A stretch of DNA of 64,000 nucleotides from Copromyces sp. CBS 386.78 (taxonomy: Eukaryota; Ascomycota; Sordariomycetes; Sordariales; Sordariaceae). The stretch spans positions 1 through 64,000 of the forward strand of contig MU839241.1 in assembly GCA_030685235.1 (NCBI GenBank). The letters are read 5' to 3'. The notes beneath the pieces were generated by a model that ran no database searches, was not told the origin of the DNA, and saw nothing but the letters and a program-made list of their open reading frames with translations. Below, one piece after another: positions 31,266-42,059 of the stretch (positions within the stretch are counted from its first letter, which is position 1; every line of letters starts with the position of its first letter). Made by a program: the position numbers and the translations under genes.

Positions 31266-31769
31266 GAAACGGATGAATATGCTCCCGGGAAAAAGTTGGA
31301 TGCTGAAGCAGGATACCTAGACGGAGCCGTCGCTGGAAACCTGTATTGCCAAACGGGGAGCGGGCGAGGACGCCCACGCTCAGGGAGAGGGCGATTCAGA
31401 TGGCAATGTTGCGGAGGATGATGGGAACTGATAAGAAGATGGAGGTGAAGGTTCAATATGTACCTAGAGAAGTGTCGGGAGTGTGAGGCATAAAGGAGCG
31501 CGTGTTATGGGCTGGATCATGGCAGTAGGTGCGTCTATGTACCTGATTGCTGGGAAGGAAGGTTTAGTAACGTGTGGGGGATGTTCTTGTTAAGTAAGGT
31601 ACGGCTTTGCATGTTGATGGCACGGAAGGGAAAGAGCGAAAGTGGATATTCAAGGAGAAAGGGACGGTATAGCTTGGTTTTGTTATCGAATACAATTGTT
31701 AGCGTCCCTCCAAGTGAATGATTCTTTGGTTGAATGATTTTCTGAATGTATGGCATTAACGGAATATTA
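31266..31769. other. 3' flank of the gene at 29465
   Basis: No gene. Presumed 3' UTR and spacer up to the transposon nest. Confidence 0.4.
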
Positions 31770-32871
31770 GGGGGGTTTTGAACAGTTGGTTATATATAAC
31801 GCATGCCTAGTTAACGATCTCTATATATATATAACCGTTGATAAAAAAATAACTGTTGAAAATATCTAACCGTTGTGACCTAGTAAAACTCTAGTGCAGA
31901 CGGGAGGACGGGAGTTAGCGCATCTTAGGTGGATTTTGGGTCAATTCCTTCCTTCTTTCTACTCTACTCTACTCTATTCCTTCCTCTTTCTTTATACTTG
32001 TCCTTCAAACCTTCGTCGCCTACCCAATTCTAAAACCACTAAGTTTAAAACTACTAAGTCTAAAACTACTAAGTCTAAACCGGGTACTTAACTAATGTAC
32101 GAAGTTTATTACTACTATTACCACTACTATTAGGGCTGTTGTTATTGCTGTTGTTGTCGTTGTTTTTGGAGTAATTGATTAGGAGCGATGAAGATGATAA
32201 TAGTTATTTAAGTAATTGAATTCGTTTTATATCCGTCGTTATTGTCGTCGCTGTTGTTGTTGTTGTTGTTGGTGGTCGTAGTAGTGATGATAATGGTTGT
32301 AAGAGGAAGAAGTTGGGAAATTTAGATATCGGGGGGCTTTACCTTTTTTACTTTATTAACCCCGCTTTTTTCCTTTTCTTTCGCTTTCTTTCTCTTTTTC
32401 TTTCTCCCCCCCTCCCACCTTCCTTTTCTTATTTATCGTACCTTCCTAAAATGGAAGATTTTTGTTATTTCTTAGGGTCTTGCAGCGGCCCGAGAGCTTA
32501 TGTTATGTTCGGAAGCCCAGTATGCCAGTAATAGTAAGGAAGTTTATATGGCAGTAAGCAACGGCATACTGCCGTGCTTTCTGCGTTCGGCTGTTTTCCA
32601 GTATATATCTGCAAGTCGCTGCACTTCCTCCAACTCCCCCAATGGGCTGCATCTGACCAATTAGAAGCCTAGAAATCGTTGGAGTTCTTACTGCGTTCTT
32701 CGCTTTTATACTGCGAGAAAACCCATGTTTATGCCAGTATGAGAGCACTGAAGACTGGAGTTATATTGTACCTTACTGGCCTAACGAACACAAGACCGTG
32801 ATGGGGAAGTTTGGGGTGCATTACTGTTGCATTACTGTACAGCGATATCGCTGCAGGCCATCAACAGTATA

Positions 32872-33533
32872 CCATAGCGGGAAAATCCCCAGGGCAACAA
32901 GCCTTGAAGGGGGGTGTCAATGCTTGTAGTTTGACAAGCCTTGTCTCACCACCCATCACTGTAGGTTGAGGGAGGCCTCTGATTGGTCGAATTCTGGTCC
33001 GCTATAGACGGTCGCTAAAGATCCTAATTCCAAAACCCCAAAGTAACGATGGTTCTTTCCTCAAGTTCACTCTTTCTCAGAAACGCTACTACCCTATATC
33101 AAAAGAAAAAACGAAGCCCGCTTTCAATCAATTGGGCCAGTGGCTCAATGGTTCTTGTCGTCGCTCTCTTTCTTCAGATCGCCAGTTCGATTCCAGATGG
33201 CGACAGTTTTTTTCGCGCGAAAAGTTTCGTGCAGAAGTGTGAATGCCCTCATCCGGCCTGACTTTGAAGCCAAAGCCCGACCACCCAAAAGATTACTAAA
33301 GTATAAGGTAATAACCACTAGTTAAAGACCCCTATAAGGACCTTCTGAAGGTCCTTATAGGGGTCTTACGCTTTTTTTTTTTTACCTACCTAAATCCGAC
33401 CAATCAGAGGCCTTCCTCAGACCACAAGGATGGTTTTGGCAACAAGGCTTGTCCAGTTATCTTGCCTAACATTTGAACCAAGCCTTGAGGGCCCCCCTCA
33501 AGCCTTGTAAGCTTCCTCATAGTACCGCTACGG
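32872..33533. mobile_element. TA-flanked MITE with a tRNA-like unit, copy 4
   Basis: Ends CCATAGCGGGAAAATCCCC and (reverse complement) CCGTAGCGGTACTATGAGG, with TA at 32870-32871 and 33534-33535. It is highly similar to copy 1 (3829-4482), including the CAAGCCTTG subterminal repeats. Confidence 0.88.
33134..33213 (+). ncRNA. tRNA-like Pol III unit inside MITE copy 4
   Basis: TGGCTCAATGG (33141-33151), AGTTCGATTCC (33184-33194) and T7 (33207-33213), followed by the cgcgcgaaaagtttcg palindrome. The A and B boxes are intact. Confidence 0.5.
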
Positions 33534-33904
33534 TATGCAACCTCTACTATACTGGTATACTGGGCTTCCGAACATAACATTAGCGTTTTATCCCGGCCTA
33601 ACGGTTAGGAATTTTTAACGGTTAAGATATTTCAACGGTTGGGAGCGTTGGCCACGGTTAGGAGCGTTGTGCAACCATTGATATATATCAACCGTTAAAA
33701 GCTCCCCTAGATTCCCGGTAATGGGCCTTCTGGTTGGATCTTTATGTCATGTTGTTCTCTGGAGTTCAGTCACCAAGAATGAACGGCATGTTGGGTAGTG
33801 CAGGTAGCGGACGAAATGGATGCCTGCATGACTTCATTGTGAACCTGTACCTCCTTCCTGTGGTAGTCTCCCTACTGGTTCCATCGTTCTTGCCAATGCC
33901 TTTG

Positions 33905-34127
33905 TTTCATCCTTATAACCTTGAGGGAGAGCGTGGTGATTGGGAGAAGTACTTGCCTCCCCGCGCACAGATGTTGGCCTGTTGCATGGCTAACGCCTCA
34001 AACGCCCTGCCCGAGCAGTTCATCGGCGCCTTGCGTCGTCTTCACCGCCTGCACCTGGCTGAGGTCAATGCCGCCGAGTTTGACGGATCCGCCGACAGTC
34101 CAATCTCCTTCAAACTCCCGTCCTTAA
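33905..34127 (+). pseudogene. Short coding-like fragment, unrecognised
   Basis: Plus-strand text with C-rich third positions reads as protein (ANASNALPEQFIGALRRLHR, then LAEVNAAEFDGSA) but has no clear start or end and partly overlaps the antisense NACHT relic. It may be a fragment brought in by rearrangement. Confidence 0.25.
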
Positions 34128-34483
34128 TTACCGCGCTGGGAACCTTGTGGACGATGTTCTGAAGAGTTTGTTCCGTGCCCTTCTCCGAAAGAAGCTGATA
34201 GAGTACCTAGATGTAGGAGGATCCCACGTATGCTCCTCTGGATAGGTGCACCGGCGGCCCAGAGGAAGTGATGGATTATGAGGGGCGGTTTTAGAGGAGC
34301 CACCTCTTGCAGCCACCATAGGTCCGGCTTCGTGCAGAGGAACTTCATCAACGTACTTTTACCAGACCCAGCCTTTCCCTGAACCCAGTAAATCTTCTGG
34401 TCACCGGATTTCAGCCAACAAGCGAAACAATCCCAGCGAGGAGCAGAGCTGCCGGGCGTGCACGTGCGCCTATGGGACGACAA
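34050..34483 (-). pseudogene. NACHT-domain NLR relic
   Basis: On the minus strand, IYWVQGKAGSGKSTLMKFLC is a Walker A motif in the context typical of fungal NACHT NLR proteins. It is followed by LIIHHFLWAAGAPIQRSIRG, matching the usual 'FFW..G...Q.S..GLL' block. Near 34200 the frame shifts, and the expected LYQLLSEKGTEQTL follows in another frame. Upstream (34480-34800) only degraded text remains. It is a decayed gene of the class used in fungal non-self recognition, role inferred from the family. Confidence 0.65.
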
Positions 34484-35052
34484 CCCTTGCCTTCCAGACG
34501 GTTAGGTACAACCCAAGAATTGAAAGACCTTTTGCCGTCCAATCCAAAGTTGCTTCCTTCTATACTTGAACACGAAGATCCCATCCAGCCGCTTGATGCT
34601 TTTGCCCATCTCAACGCCGAAGGGCTTATCACCGAGACGCCGAACGCCCAAACAAAAGGAAAACAGGAGAGAAGAAGATGGTCTCAGCATGCAGTCATGA
34701 AGCAACGCCGCGCCACGAAAGCCAACAGCAACAAGGTGTTCTGCCCCAACCAAAATATCCACATCCCTATTCGACCACGACTTTAGCCTTTTGTCAGACA
34801 TATAACGAAAGACGTCAAGGAGACTGAGGTGTATCTATGTGAACTAACCTCTCAAGGACTCGGCGGGGTGTACTCCTCCTCCTCCTCCTCCACTACCTCT
34901 TGGGCCTCCTGCCCTTGCTCAGGTGCAGGCTGCTGAATCTGACCAAGTTGCACGGCTGCTTGCGTCTCATGCTGCTGATCAAAAACCATTACCTCCCCCC
35001 CACCTTCGGATCCGACGCGGACTCTGGCCACGCCCTCCGTAATAACGAGCAT

Positions 35053-35229
35053 TGTTGAAGCTATTCGCATCTTATCTTATCTTATCAAGATCTTATCTAG
35101 ATCGTTCCCCACTTTAGGCATATATATAACTCGTAATCCTTACGATCACTCCCTCATCTTCTCTCTCTCTCTTCAATCAATCAAATATTCTACCCATCTT
35201 TATCTTACTCTATATCTTCCACTTCAACA
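35053..35229 (+). repeat. 5' LTR (RIP-mutated)
   Basis: 177 bp. It differs from the 3' LTR at 11 sites, and at every one it carries A or T where the 3' LTR has G or C. Confidence 0.9.
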
Positions 35230-37352
35230 AGTTATAAACCCGGATTACGCGCGCTCATTATTTACGAAAACGAATAAACTAAATTTATACCCTTTTCACC
35301 CTTTTCTCACCTTATCCTTTTCGCACTCAAATCTATCATCTCATAATACACAAAAACGCTATACGGCAACCGCTTAAACCGTACGCCCAAAACTTATTTT
35401 ATTTCTATCGTATACGGACTACCCTATATCCTATACCTATAATACTAAAATATATATTCACGCTAAAATTAGCGTTCTTACTAAAATAATCGTTCGTCCG
35501 TACTTAATATAATCCTACCCTATTAATCCCGTCGAAAGATTTTTCGAAAGTAAAACGCTAAAAACGTACCCTACATTCAATATCGCTAAAATCGCACTTT
35601 TTAATACAAATCGGAATTAATACTTCGCCAAATCTATCTAAATTATTTCGGAGTAAATAAAATTACTTATCTAATTATATTTTAATTAAAATATTTATTA
35701 TAATTATCCGATTGGAAGCGTACCGGACATTACCTACCCTATAATTCGTTTTTGCAACTTATCGTTTATTAGCTTAGCCTAATTGCGAAAATATACCGGA
35801 ATAGCGTTACAAAATTCTATAACTGAATTATACCGCTTCGGGCTACTATCTACTCTTAATTTACAAAATCTATTCTCAATTACCGAAACGTATAAATTCC
35901 CCCGGTAGACCTCCACAAATAAATATAATAATATTAAATAGGCGCGGTAATACCGAAAAGACCCGGCAATCTTCGGCTTTATAATACTTATATTAATATA
36001 ATCTCCGGCCTCGGCCTCTTTAGCCTATAACGGTCACCAAATATTTAAACCGTTATAATTTCCCTCGTTTCGCGCGCAAAATCCGTTCTATATACGCCGC
36101 AAAAACGTCTAACAATTCTACCTCTAATACGTCTTATATCCCTATTACTATTACTTTTTTATTATTTATTTCTTTCCTATCTATACCCTTTATACTACTT
36201 TTACTACTAAATCCTACTAACTTATAAGGTTTTAAAATTATTACCCCTCTAAACTATTTACGTATTAATATTCAAATTTCCCAAATATTTAATTTGCAAA
36301 CTTCTTACTCTATAAATTCTATAAATAATCTACAAAATTCCCCCGGTTACTAGAATTCTAATAATTCTACTAATTACTCTAACTCCCAAAATTCTAGTAA
36401 TTCTAAGAATAGTTTACTAAATCCTAGAATTTTAATAAATTCCAATAGAAATTCCCCCAACGCTCCTTCGGCAAATCCCCCGGCTATCCCACCAAATCTA
36501 GCTCTTCGTCGTTAAAGTACTTATTTAACGATATCTAATATAAATAATTTATTTATTAGAGCTAACAATATTATCAAATTCAACGGCGTAAATAATTAAA
36601 TACGTTAGAAGAGGGATATTTCGGATTATATCCGTATAGCCGGCGAAGGTAAATTTTTCGAATTAAACGCTCCGCCTAAAAAGGCTAACAATAAAATTAA
36701 TATAACGTTTTAAGCTTAATAGTAAATATAGTACAAACTTTAATCTAAATACGTCACCTTTATCGCCTACTATTACTATTCTATAAGCCGTAAACTTATC
36801 GAAGCCCCTAATAAACCGATTAAAAGGCTTAAAATTATTAAGCAAGAACTTAATATCCTTTAAAAGCGTTTTAACCCCAAAAATTCTACCAACTTTATTC
36901 GCTTCTACTACGAATTTTAGAACTTCATACTTTCCGACTATATTAATATATATAACTATACTAACTAATTCCGCCAATTAGCCGACGATTTACTAACGTT
37001 AAATAAAACTTACGCAATTCTAACGCTACTATTCAACTATAAATTCCTTTAAGGATTCGGCGAGAAATACAGCCTCTTTATTATAATTTACTTATAAAAC
37101 CACAATCTACTTCCAGTCCGCGGGGTTACTGGTAATCAAACCTCCCCGGCGGTCGGCTTCGACGATATAATTGAAGCAGCTGTCCGTACCGAGGAGCAAT
37201 AGAAATCTAACTAAGAAGAAAAGGTGCTGTACGTAGCTAAGGCTACTATAGCCAAAGCCACCAAGAAGAAGAAGACCAAGACTTCCTGTAAGATTCCAAC
37301 ACCCATGGCAGCTTGAAGAGAGTCGATTCCCAACGTTGGGATCGAGGGGGAG

Positions 37353-37529
37353 TGTTGAAGCTATTCGCATCTTATCTTATCTTATCAAGATCTTATCTAG
37401 ATCGTTCCCCACTTTGGGCATGTATATAACTCGTGATCCTTACGATCACTCCCTCATCCTCTCTCTCTCTCTTCAATCAATCAAGCATTCTGCCCATCTT
37501 TGTCTTGCTCCATATCTTCCGCTTCAACA
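37353..37529 (+). repeat. 3' LTR (unmutated)
   Basis: 177 bp, same length as the 5' LTR and bounded by TGTTG and CAACA. It keeps the ancestral G or C at all 11 sites that differ. Confidence 0.9.
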
Positions 37530-38245
37530 AGCATACCTTACTAACGGGCTCTGCCTCTTCGAGCATGCCAGTGTAGACCCTCTCGAGGGTCCCAGAAACG
37601 CTCCTGGACAGGAAGTAGGAGAGAATGCTGCCTAGGATGGTAATCCTGGCAGGGCCATTGGTGCGGATGAGGCACGTGTTCCTTGCGTGTATGTGGGTTG
37701 TAATAGTCACCGAATATACGTTGGCGGCTTCGCGTGTGAGGGAGAGGGAGAAAGACATCTTTGTTCACAGCATGTTAGCTTGTTGATTTTACAGCTTCTT
37801 GAGAGTTGTGGATGCCTGGGAATCACTTGACTTCGCGGGGTACTATCGCGTGACTTACCTTACTTTGGTGACGCGACGCGGAGAAGGTGATTTCTGTGGT
37901 GAGGAGCTGGCGGTTTGGATGAAGACTGGGAGGAGATGGGAGTAGAGTGAAGCTCTTCGTCCTCTGCTTGTGTGATGTAAGCTGAGGTGTGCTTGGGTTG
38001 GTGAGATGGGAGAGCGGATTCAGTTGGATGTGGAAACGCGAAAGAGAGAAGTGACGCGATTGTGTGGGGAAAAGAAAAGAGAGAAGAGAAAAACCACGGC
38101 AGCGAACGGAAGATGAACTGGCACAGCCGGTGAGGGGCAAGATCAGGGAGTGGATACCTCTACGGAACAAAAGTTCTATTATCCGCAGACGTTGTAATGG
38201 CTTATTGATGTCCGGAGGGATCGGTGACCAGCAGAGTAGGCCCAA

Positions 38246-39830
38246 GTGGGCTACAGTCCAGCCTTTCTTTAGGCGAAAGGTAGGTAATTTTGGATACCGT
38301 CCCTGATTGTAGTCGCGCCATTCTTTTCGAATATGGGATTAAACCTGGTCCCTCTTTTCTACCTGACGGATATACGCTGTGCCTCGAGCCCGTTTAGTTC
38401 ATGTTCCATTGATCCTTTTTGCGCGCCGCCATGCTGTTTGTTGAGCCTTCTGGTTGTAGTAGGCGTCGAGAAGTTGCGGTATGCTACGGGAGATTCCGAT
38501 ATTTCGCTGACTGACTATAGCTAACGGATGTATTGTAATTAGTGGCAAGAAGATAGTAAGTTGCATGACATGACGTTGAAATGTGTCCACATCCGCGATT
38601 CGCGCAATAGAGGTATATCTAACGCGGCCCCCAACGGGCTCGCGTGTTGTTAGTGTAGTAACACTTATTCGGCTAATTTTCGGGACTTGTGTACATGTAT
38701 TCAGCGCGCTTTGCCATGTCCCTGCTCCCTAACATGCAACTTGTCCCCCACCCGTCCTGCGTGCCAGTAAATGCCGGCAATATATGCAACGGGCTTCCGC
38801 TGCCGTCGGCGTGGGTGCATGTCTTTATTTTCGCCCAACTTGCGTACTAACTTCTATATGCAAATACGCACATCCTCCGATCAGTCCACGTTTTGCAAGG
38901 AAATATACATCCGGGCCACGCAAAAGAGAAAATGCACAACAGGAAAATGCGACAGAATCCCCTTGGAGAAGCAAGATATTTCAAAGAAAAACGCAATGGA
39001 CTTCCGGTGCATTGGAATGTTGTTTTACACACCTGTTATCCTCCTGGTTCTTCGTCCTACCTCGTTTTATAGTCGCAATGGAGTTAGGATGCATGGTGGC
39101 ACAGTCGTTTGCAATGATTTTGTTCACAAACAGCGGCGGATGCGTGGAATCAAAACCTATAATATAACATAATCAGTGTTACCGTTTGCAATGCAGTATA
39201 TACGATAGCGCAGTAGCCGGGGCACCAATGGGTCTCACTGGTGCTATATTCATAGTGTGCAAAAGGGCGGCGCACTGGAACAAGGGGGTTGATGTTGGTG
39301 GGGAGAACATTGAAGGAAACCCAAGGTGCAAATTAAGTCAGATTAAATGTTGGGAGGAGATAGGATGAAAGAGCGGGGAAAAAAACAAGAATGTGCCATA
39401 GAAAGGCGGAAAGGAGGGCACGGAGGGGTTCAGGGCATTCAGTCCATTGCGGCTGTAGCACTGCCAGGAAAGAGCGACGCCCGGTCTGGAGATGCCCCTC
39501 CATCCAGCCCACCTGATGTTTATTACCGAAGGAGCATTGGACGTTCACATTTTGTCATAACGAAGAAAACGCACGCATGGCTGATATTAGAATGTTCCTT
39601 CTTCAAATTGTCGATCTCCCTCAGTGGGAGACATTTCGGGAATTGTACATAACACGATCATCAACCTATAGAAACCCTACGCAGTTGGTGGGTTGACAGC
39701 GCATTTTAGCGGGTAACCTTGACCCTGAAAGCGGACTGTCCAATTTCTGTGCCATCAAACGTACCTTCTAGATAGTTCCCGTCACGTCGTGACGAACACA
39801 AGCTGAACAACCCTGCCCCAAGTAATGATA
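38246..39830. other. Intergenic region
   Basis: No supported gene. Open frames here lack family patterns. Nothing repetitive is evident. Confidence 0.35.
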
Positions 39831-42059
39831 TCAAGAATCAGATGTCCCCCCCGCTCTTGGAACCACCCAAAACAATCCCTCTCCGCCGCCCTCGACATCC
39901 GTCTCTCCCTCAAGCTCAGCATCCTCAGCGGCAGCCTCCAAGATTGGATTCGGCGAGTACTTCGCCACCCAAGCCTTCGGGAACATTTCCTCTTCATTGA
40001 TAGAACCTCCTGCCGGCGCTGCCGCCGACAATTGCTTCTGAGCAAGCGCCAAGTGTTCACGATATGGGTGATACCCCAGTTCTGGCTGTTCTGGAATCTC
40101 TCCATCCGTTGGAGAAGTGGCTGCCCTCGGAGGTGTCCGTCGAAACAACTTCAGCAGAGATATCTTGAAGGCATGCCAGTGTTGCGCCTTCTCCCCATAT
40201 TCCTCCCATTCTGGCTCAACCTGACGCTGTTGTCGTCTCGGCTGCCTATCCGGATGTGCCCCCTCTTCCATCAACTTCGGCATCACGAGAACATGCTCCC
40301 AGAGCGAAGCAGTTACCATCCACTTCAGGCGATCTGAGCTCGTTTGAGAGGTCCCCGTGTCGTTGCTTTGAGAGTGGCGCACCTCATCATCAATCCTGAG
40401 GAGATTCTTTCCTTCTTCGGTATATGCGAGAATTCGATGCAGGTCTTTGTGCAAGACGGTAACTTGTATAGATGCCGCTTGCTTGCTCAGCTCTGCTGTA
40501 GAAACCCCAGGTTGGAAATCATCGTTATCAGGTAGAGCCCTCATGAGAATGAATGGGTAGCAGTCCTTGATGCGTTGAGCCAATGTCGATAGTTTTTGTT
40601 GGCAAAGGTCGTTGAGGTCTATCGAGAGATCGTCAAGGGCAGCCCCAACAGGATCCTGCCATAATGCCAGGACCTCACACAAAGCTAGCTCCAACAGTGA
40701 CAACGGGCGGCCGTTGCGGGCGGAAGCAAAGCCACGCGTCTCGTGCAGATGGATGATGTTGAGAAGAAACGATAGCTTTTCCATGTGAGCTACCGATCCT
40801 CCAGCATTTCGGTCCTTGTATTGTGTCAGCATCGTGTTAAACAGGGCCTTTGACCTTCGCATCGGCGAAGCACTTGCAGCAGGCCGACCGAAGATGTAGT
40901 CAACCTCCTTTTCACAGAGGTCTTCAGCTGCAAGGAACGAGTTTTCCCAGTTCTCCCTGATTCTGGCCGTAATCCTGGTGCGATCGATAGATAGTAGAGG
41001 TAGTCTTCCAAGTTTGCCTTCGCAGAAGGCTTGAATGTCGTCGTGCGTGAACCTCTCCATAGAGAGGGTCGGAACCTTGAGCACACCTACCAAGGTTTTC
41101 CCGGGTGGAAGGTAGAGAGACTTAGACTGATGCCATCCGTAGAATTCACCTTCAGGTCTCGCTGACACACAGACCTTGACTCCTTCGACGCCTGCTAGGC
41201 TTTTGATGAACGCATGGCATTCTTTGTCAAACCCGCTCACTCCGTCGAGGAAGATGTAGACCGGACCCGATTTCTGAACCTCTTTCAAAGCTTTTTTCAG
41301 AGTGTCCCTGAGCAAGACTGACGCCCATGCCTCCTCATCCGCGTCACCCCTTGCCCCGTCACAACCGCTGGCAGTGTAAGCCTCGGAAAAACATTGAGAG
41401 ACATCAGCCGGGAACCTCCTGACCAGTTGCAGAAGAAGATTCTGCAGCATGCCTTGGAAACTGTACTGCACCCTATGCTGATCTGGCCCATTGCATGCAT
41501 GAAGAAGTGGCTGACCACAAAAACATCCGGCAGCCATGGCTTCGATCTATCCACACACATCTCGGGATTTCGTGTCAGTTGTGCAACAAGGGCCTTCATC
41601 AAGACACTTTTGCCACTTCCGGGGTGCCCGAAAATCCAGTATATGTTGGCTTTGGTGGATGCGGACTTCAACCAAGCAGTGAATGCAGCGTATGGCTTGG
41701 TTGTTTGACCTGACGCTCTTTCTCTCTGATCAATCAGTTCATCGGTACGTACCAAGATCCATTCGAAGGTGCCTGGTAATGGATTAGGAACCATAGAAAG
41801 CCGGGAATCCTCGTCTGCAAACTTGTAGCTGTGAAGAATGTCATTTCTGAGGATTTCTGGTATTTTCGAGTAGTATCCGCGCCCAGGCTTTTGTCCGGGA
41901 CACGGAGTACCCTCTTTGACGGGAAAGGCGTTTGCTGTGTCCGTTGAGGCGTTGATCGATTGAGAATATCTTCGTACGACAACCCCCAAGGCCTTTTCCA
42001 AGGCTTCCAATGCCTTATACGGAGTTATTTTCTCTTCGAGGTTATCGCCTTGAAGGTTA
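39831..42059 (-). pseudogene. NACHT NLR-type gene, main part, frameshifted and cut off
   Basis: Minus strand. The frame is open from the element border at 42,059. FEWILVRTDELIDQ and a WLKSAS segment lead to Walker A in IYWIFGHPGSGKSVLMKALV, then FVVSHFFMHAMG, the usual order in fungal NACHT proteins. Near 41,490 the frame shifts by one base and continues HRVQYSFQGMLQNLLLQLV, then VYIFLDGVSGFD (Walker B-like), then KVCVSARPE (sensor-like). The C-terminal half (ALFNTMLTQYKDRN, then RPLSLLELALCEVLAL, then YREHLALAQKQLS) resembles a conserved helical domain that follows NACHT in fungal proteins (DUF7791-like, from memory). No WD40, ankyrin or TPR repeats follow. The 5' end appears to lie at 54,022 and beyond, across the 12-kb insertion. 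It is non-functional as it stands. Confidence 0.75.

Larger units (their letters stand above)
32501..33579. mobile_element. PIF/Harbinger-like MITE of a second family, with nested MITE
   Basis: Inverted repeats begin TGTTATGTTCGGAAGCCC and extend about 35 bp with few mismatches. TTA duplications lie at 32498-32500 and 33580-33582. Without the nested element it is about 415 bp. Confidence 0.85.
31770..33707. mobile_element. TA-flanked element with GGGG termini, copy 2 (outer shell of a triple nest)
   Basis: Left end GGGGGGTTTTGAACAGTTGG and right end (reverse complement) GGGGAGCTTTTAACGGTTGA, with TA at 31768-31769 and 33708-33709. AACCGTTGA-type subterminal repeats occur on both sides. The interior shares tccttctttct, cttcgtcgcctaccc and trinucleotide tracts with the 5893-7456 element. 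It contains 32501-33579, which itself contains 32872-33533. Confidence 0.6.
35053..37529 (+). mobile_element. Short copia-like LTR retrotransposon, RIP-mutated interior
   Basis: Two 177-bp LTRs (35053-35229, 37353-37529), each starting TGTTGAAG and ending CTTCAACA, flanked by AGCAT duplications (35048-35052, 37530-37534). A polypurine GAGGGGGAG precedes the 3' LTR. The interior is extremely AT-rich to about 37,090 and then abruptly normal. Read through RIP-type stops, 36,790-37,080 resembles a copia Gag (FYYEF, then LADDLLTLNKTYA, then GFGEKYSLF), and the normal tail encodes an Ala/Lys-rich Gag end. At 2.5 kb it lacks room for pol, so it is non-autonomous or deleted. Confidence 0.85.
34852..38245 (-). 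pseudogene. Minus-strand gene interrupted by an LTR element
   Basis: Not recognised. A coding-looking exon (37,758 down to about 37,537: SLTREAANVYSVTITTHIHA, then LSYFLSRSVSGTLERVYTGM, then EEAEPVSK) is preceded by a well-formed intron (donor AAG-GTAAGT near 37,853, branch GCTAAC near 37,772, acceptor CAAAG at 37,759). The element 35053-37529 is inserted just after EPVSK and a GTATGC sequence that could itself be a donor, so the insertion may sit in an intron. Beyond the element, 35,047-34,852 has an acidic frame (VFDQQHETQAAVQ, then EEEEEEYTPPSP), open but one base out of frame with the upstream exon if unspliced. Confidence 0.4.

Noticed and set aside
38784..39167. Overlapping plus-strand open frames of ~130 residues
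   Set aside because: No codon bias, splice pattern or recognisable motif; two frames overlap equally well.
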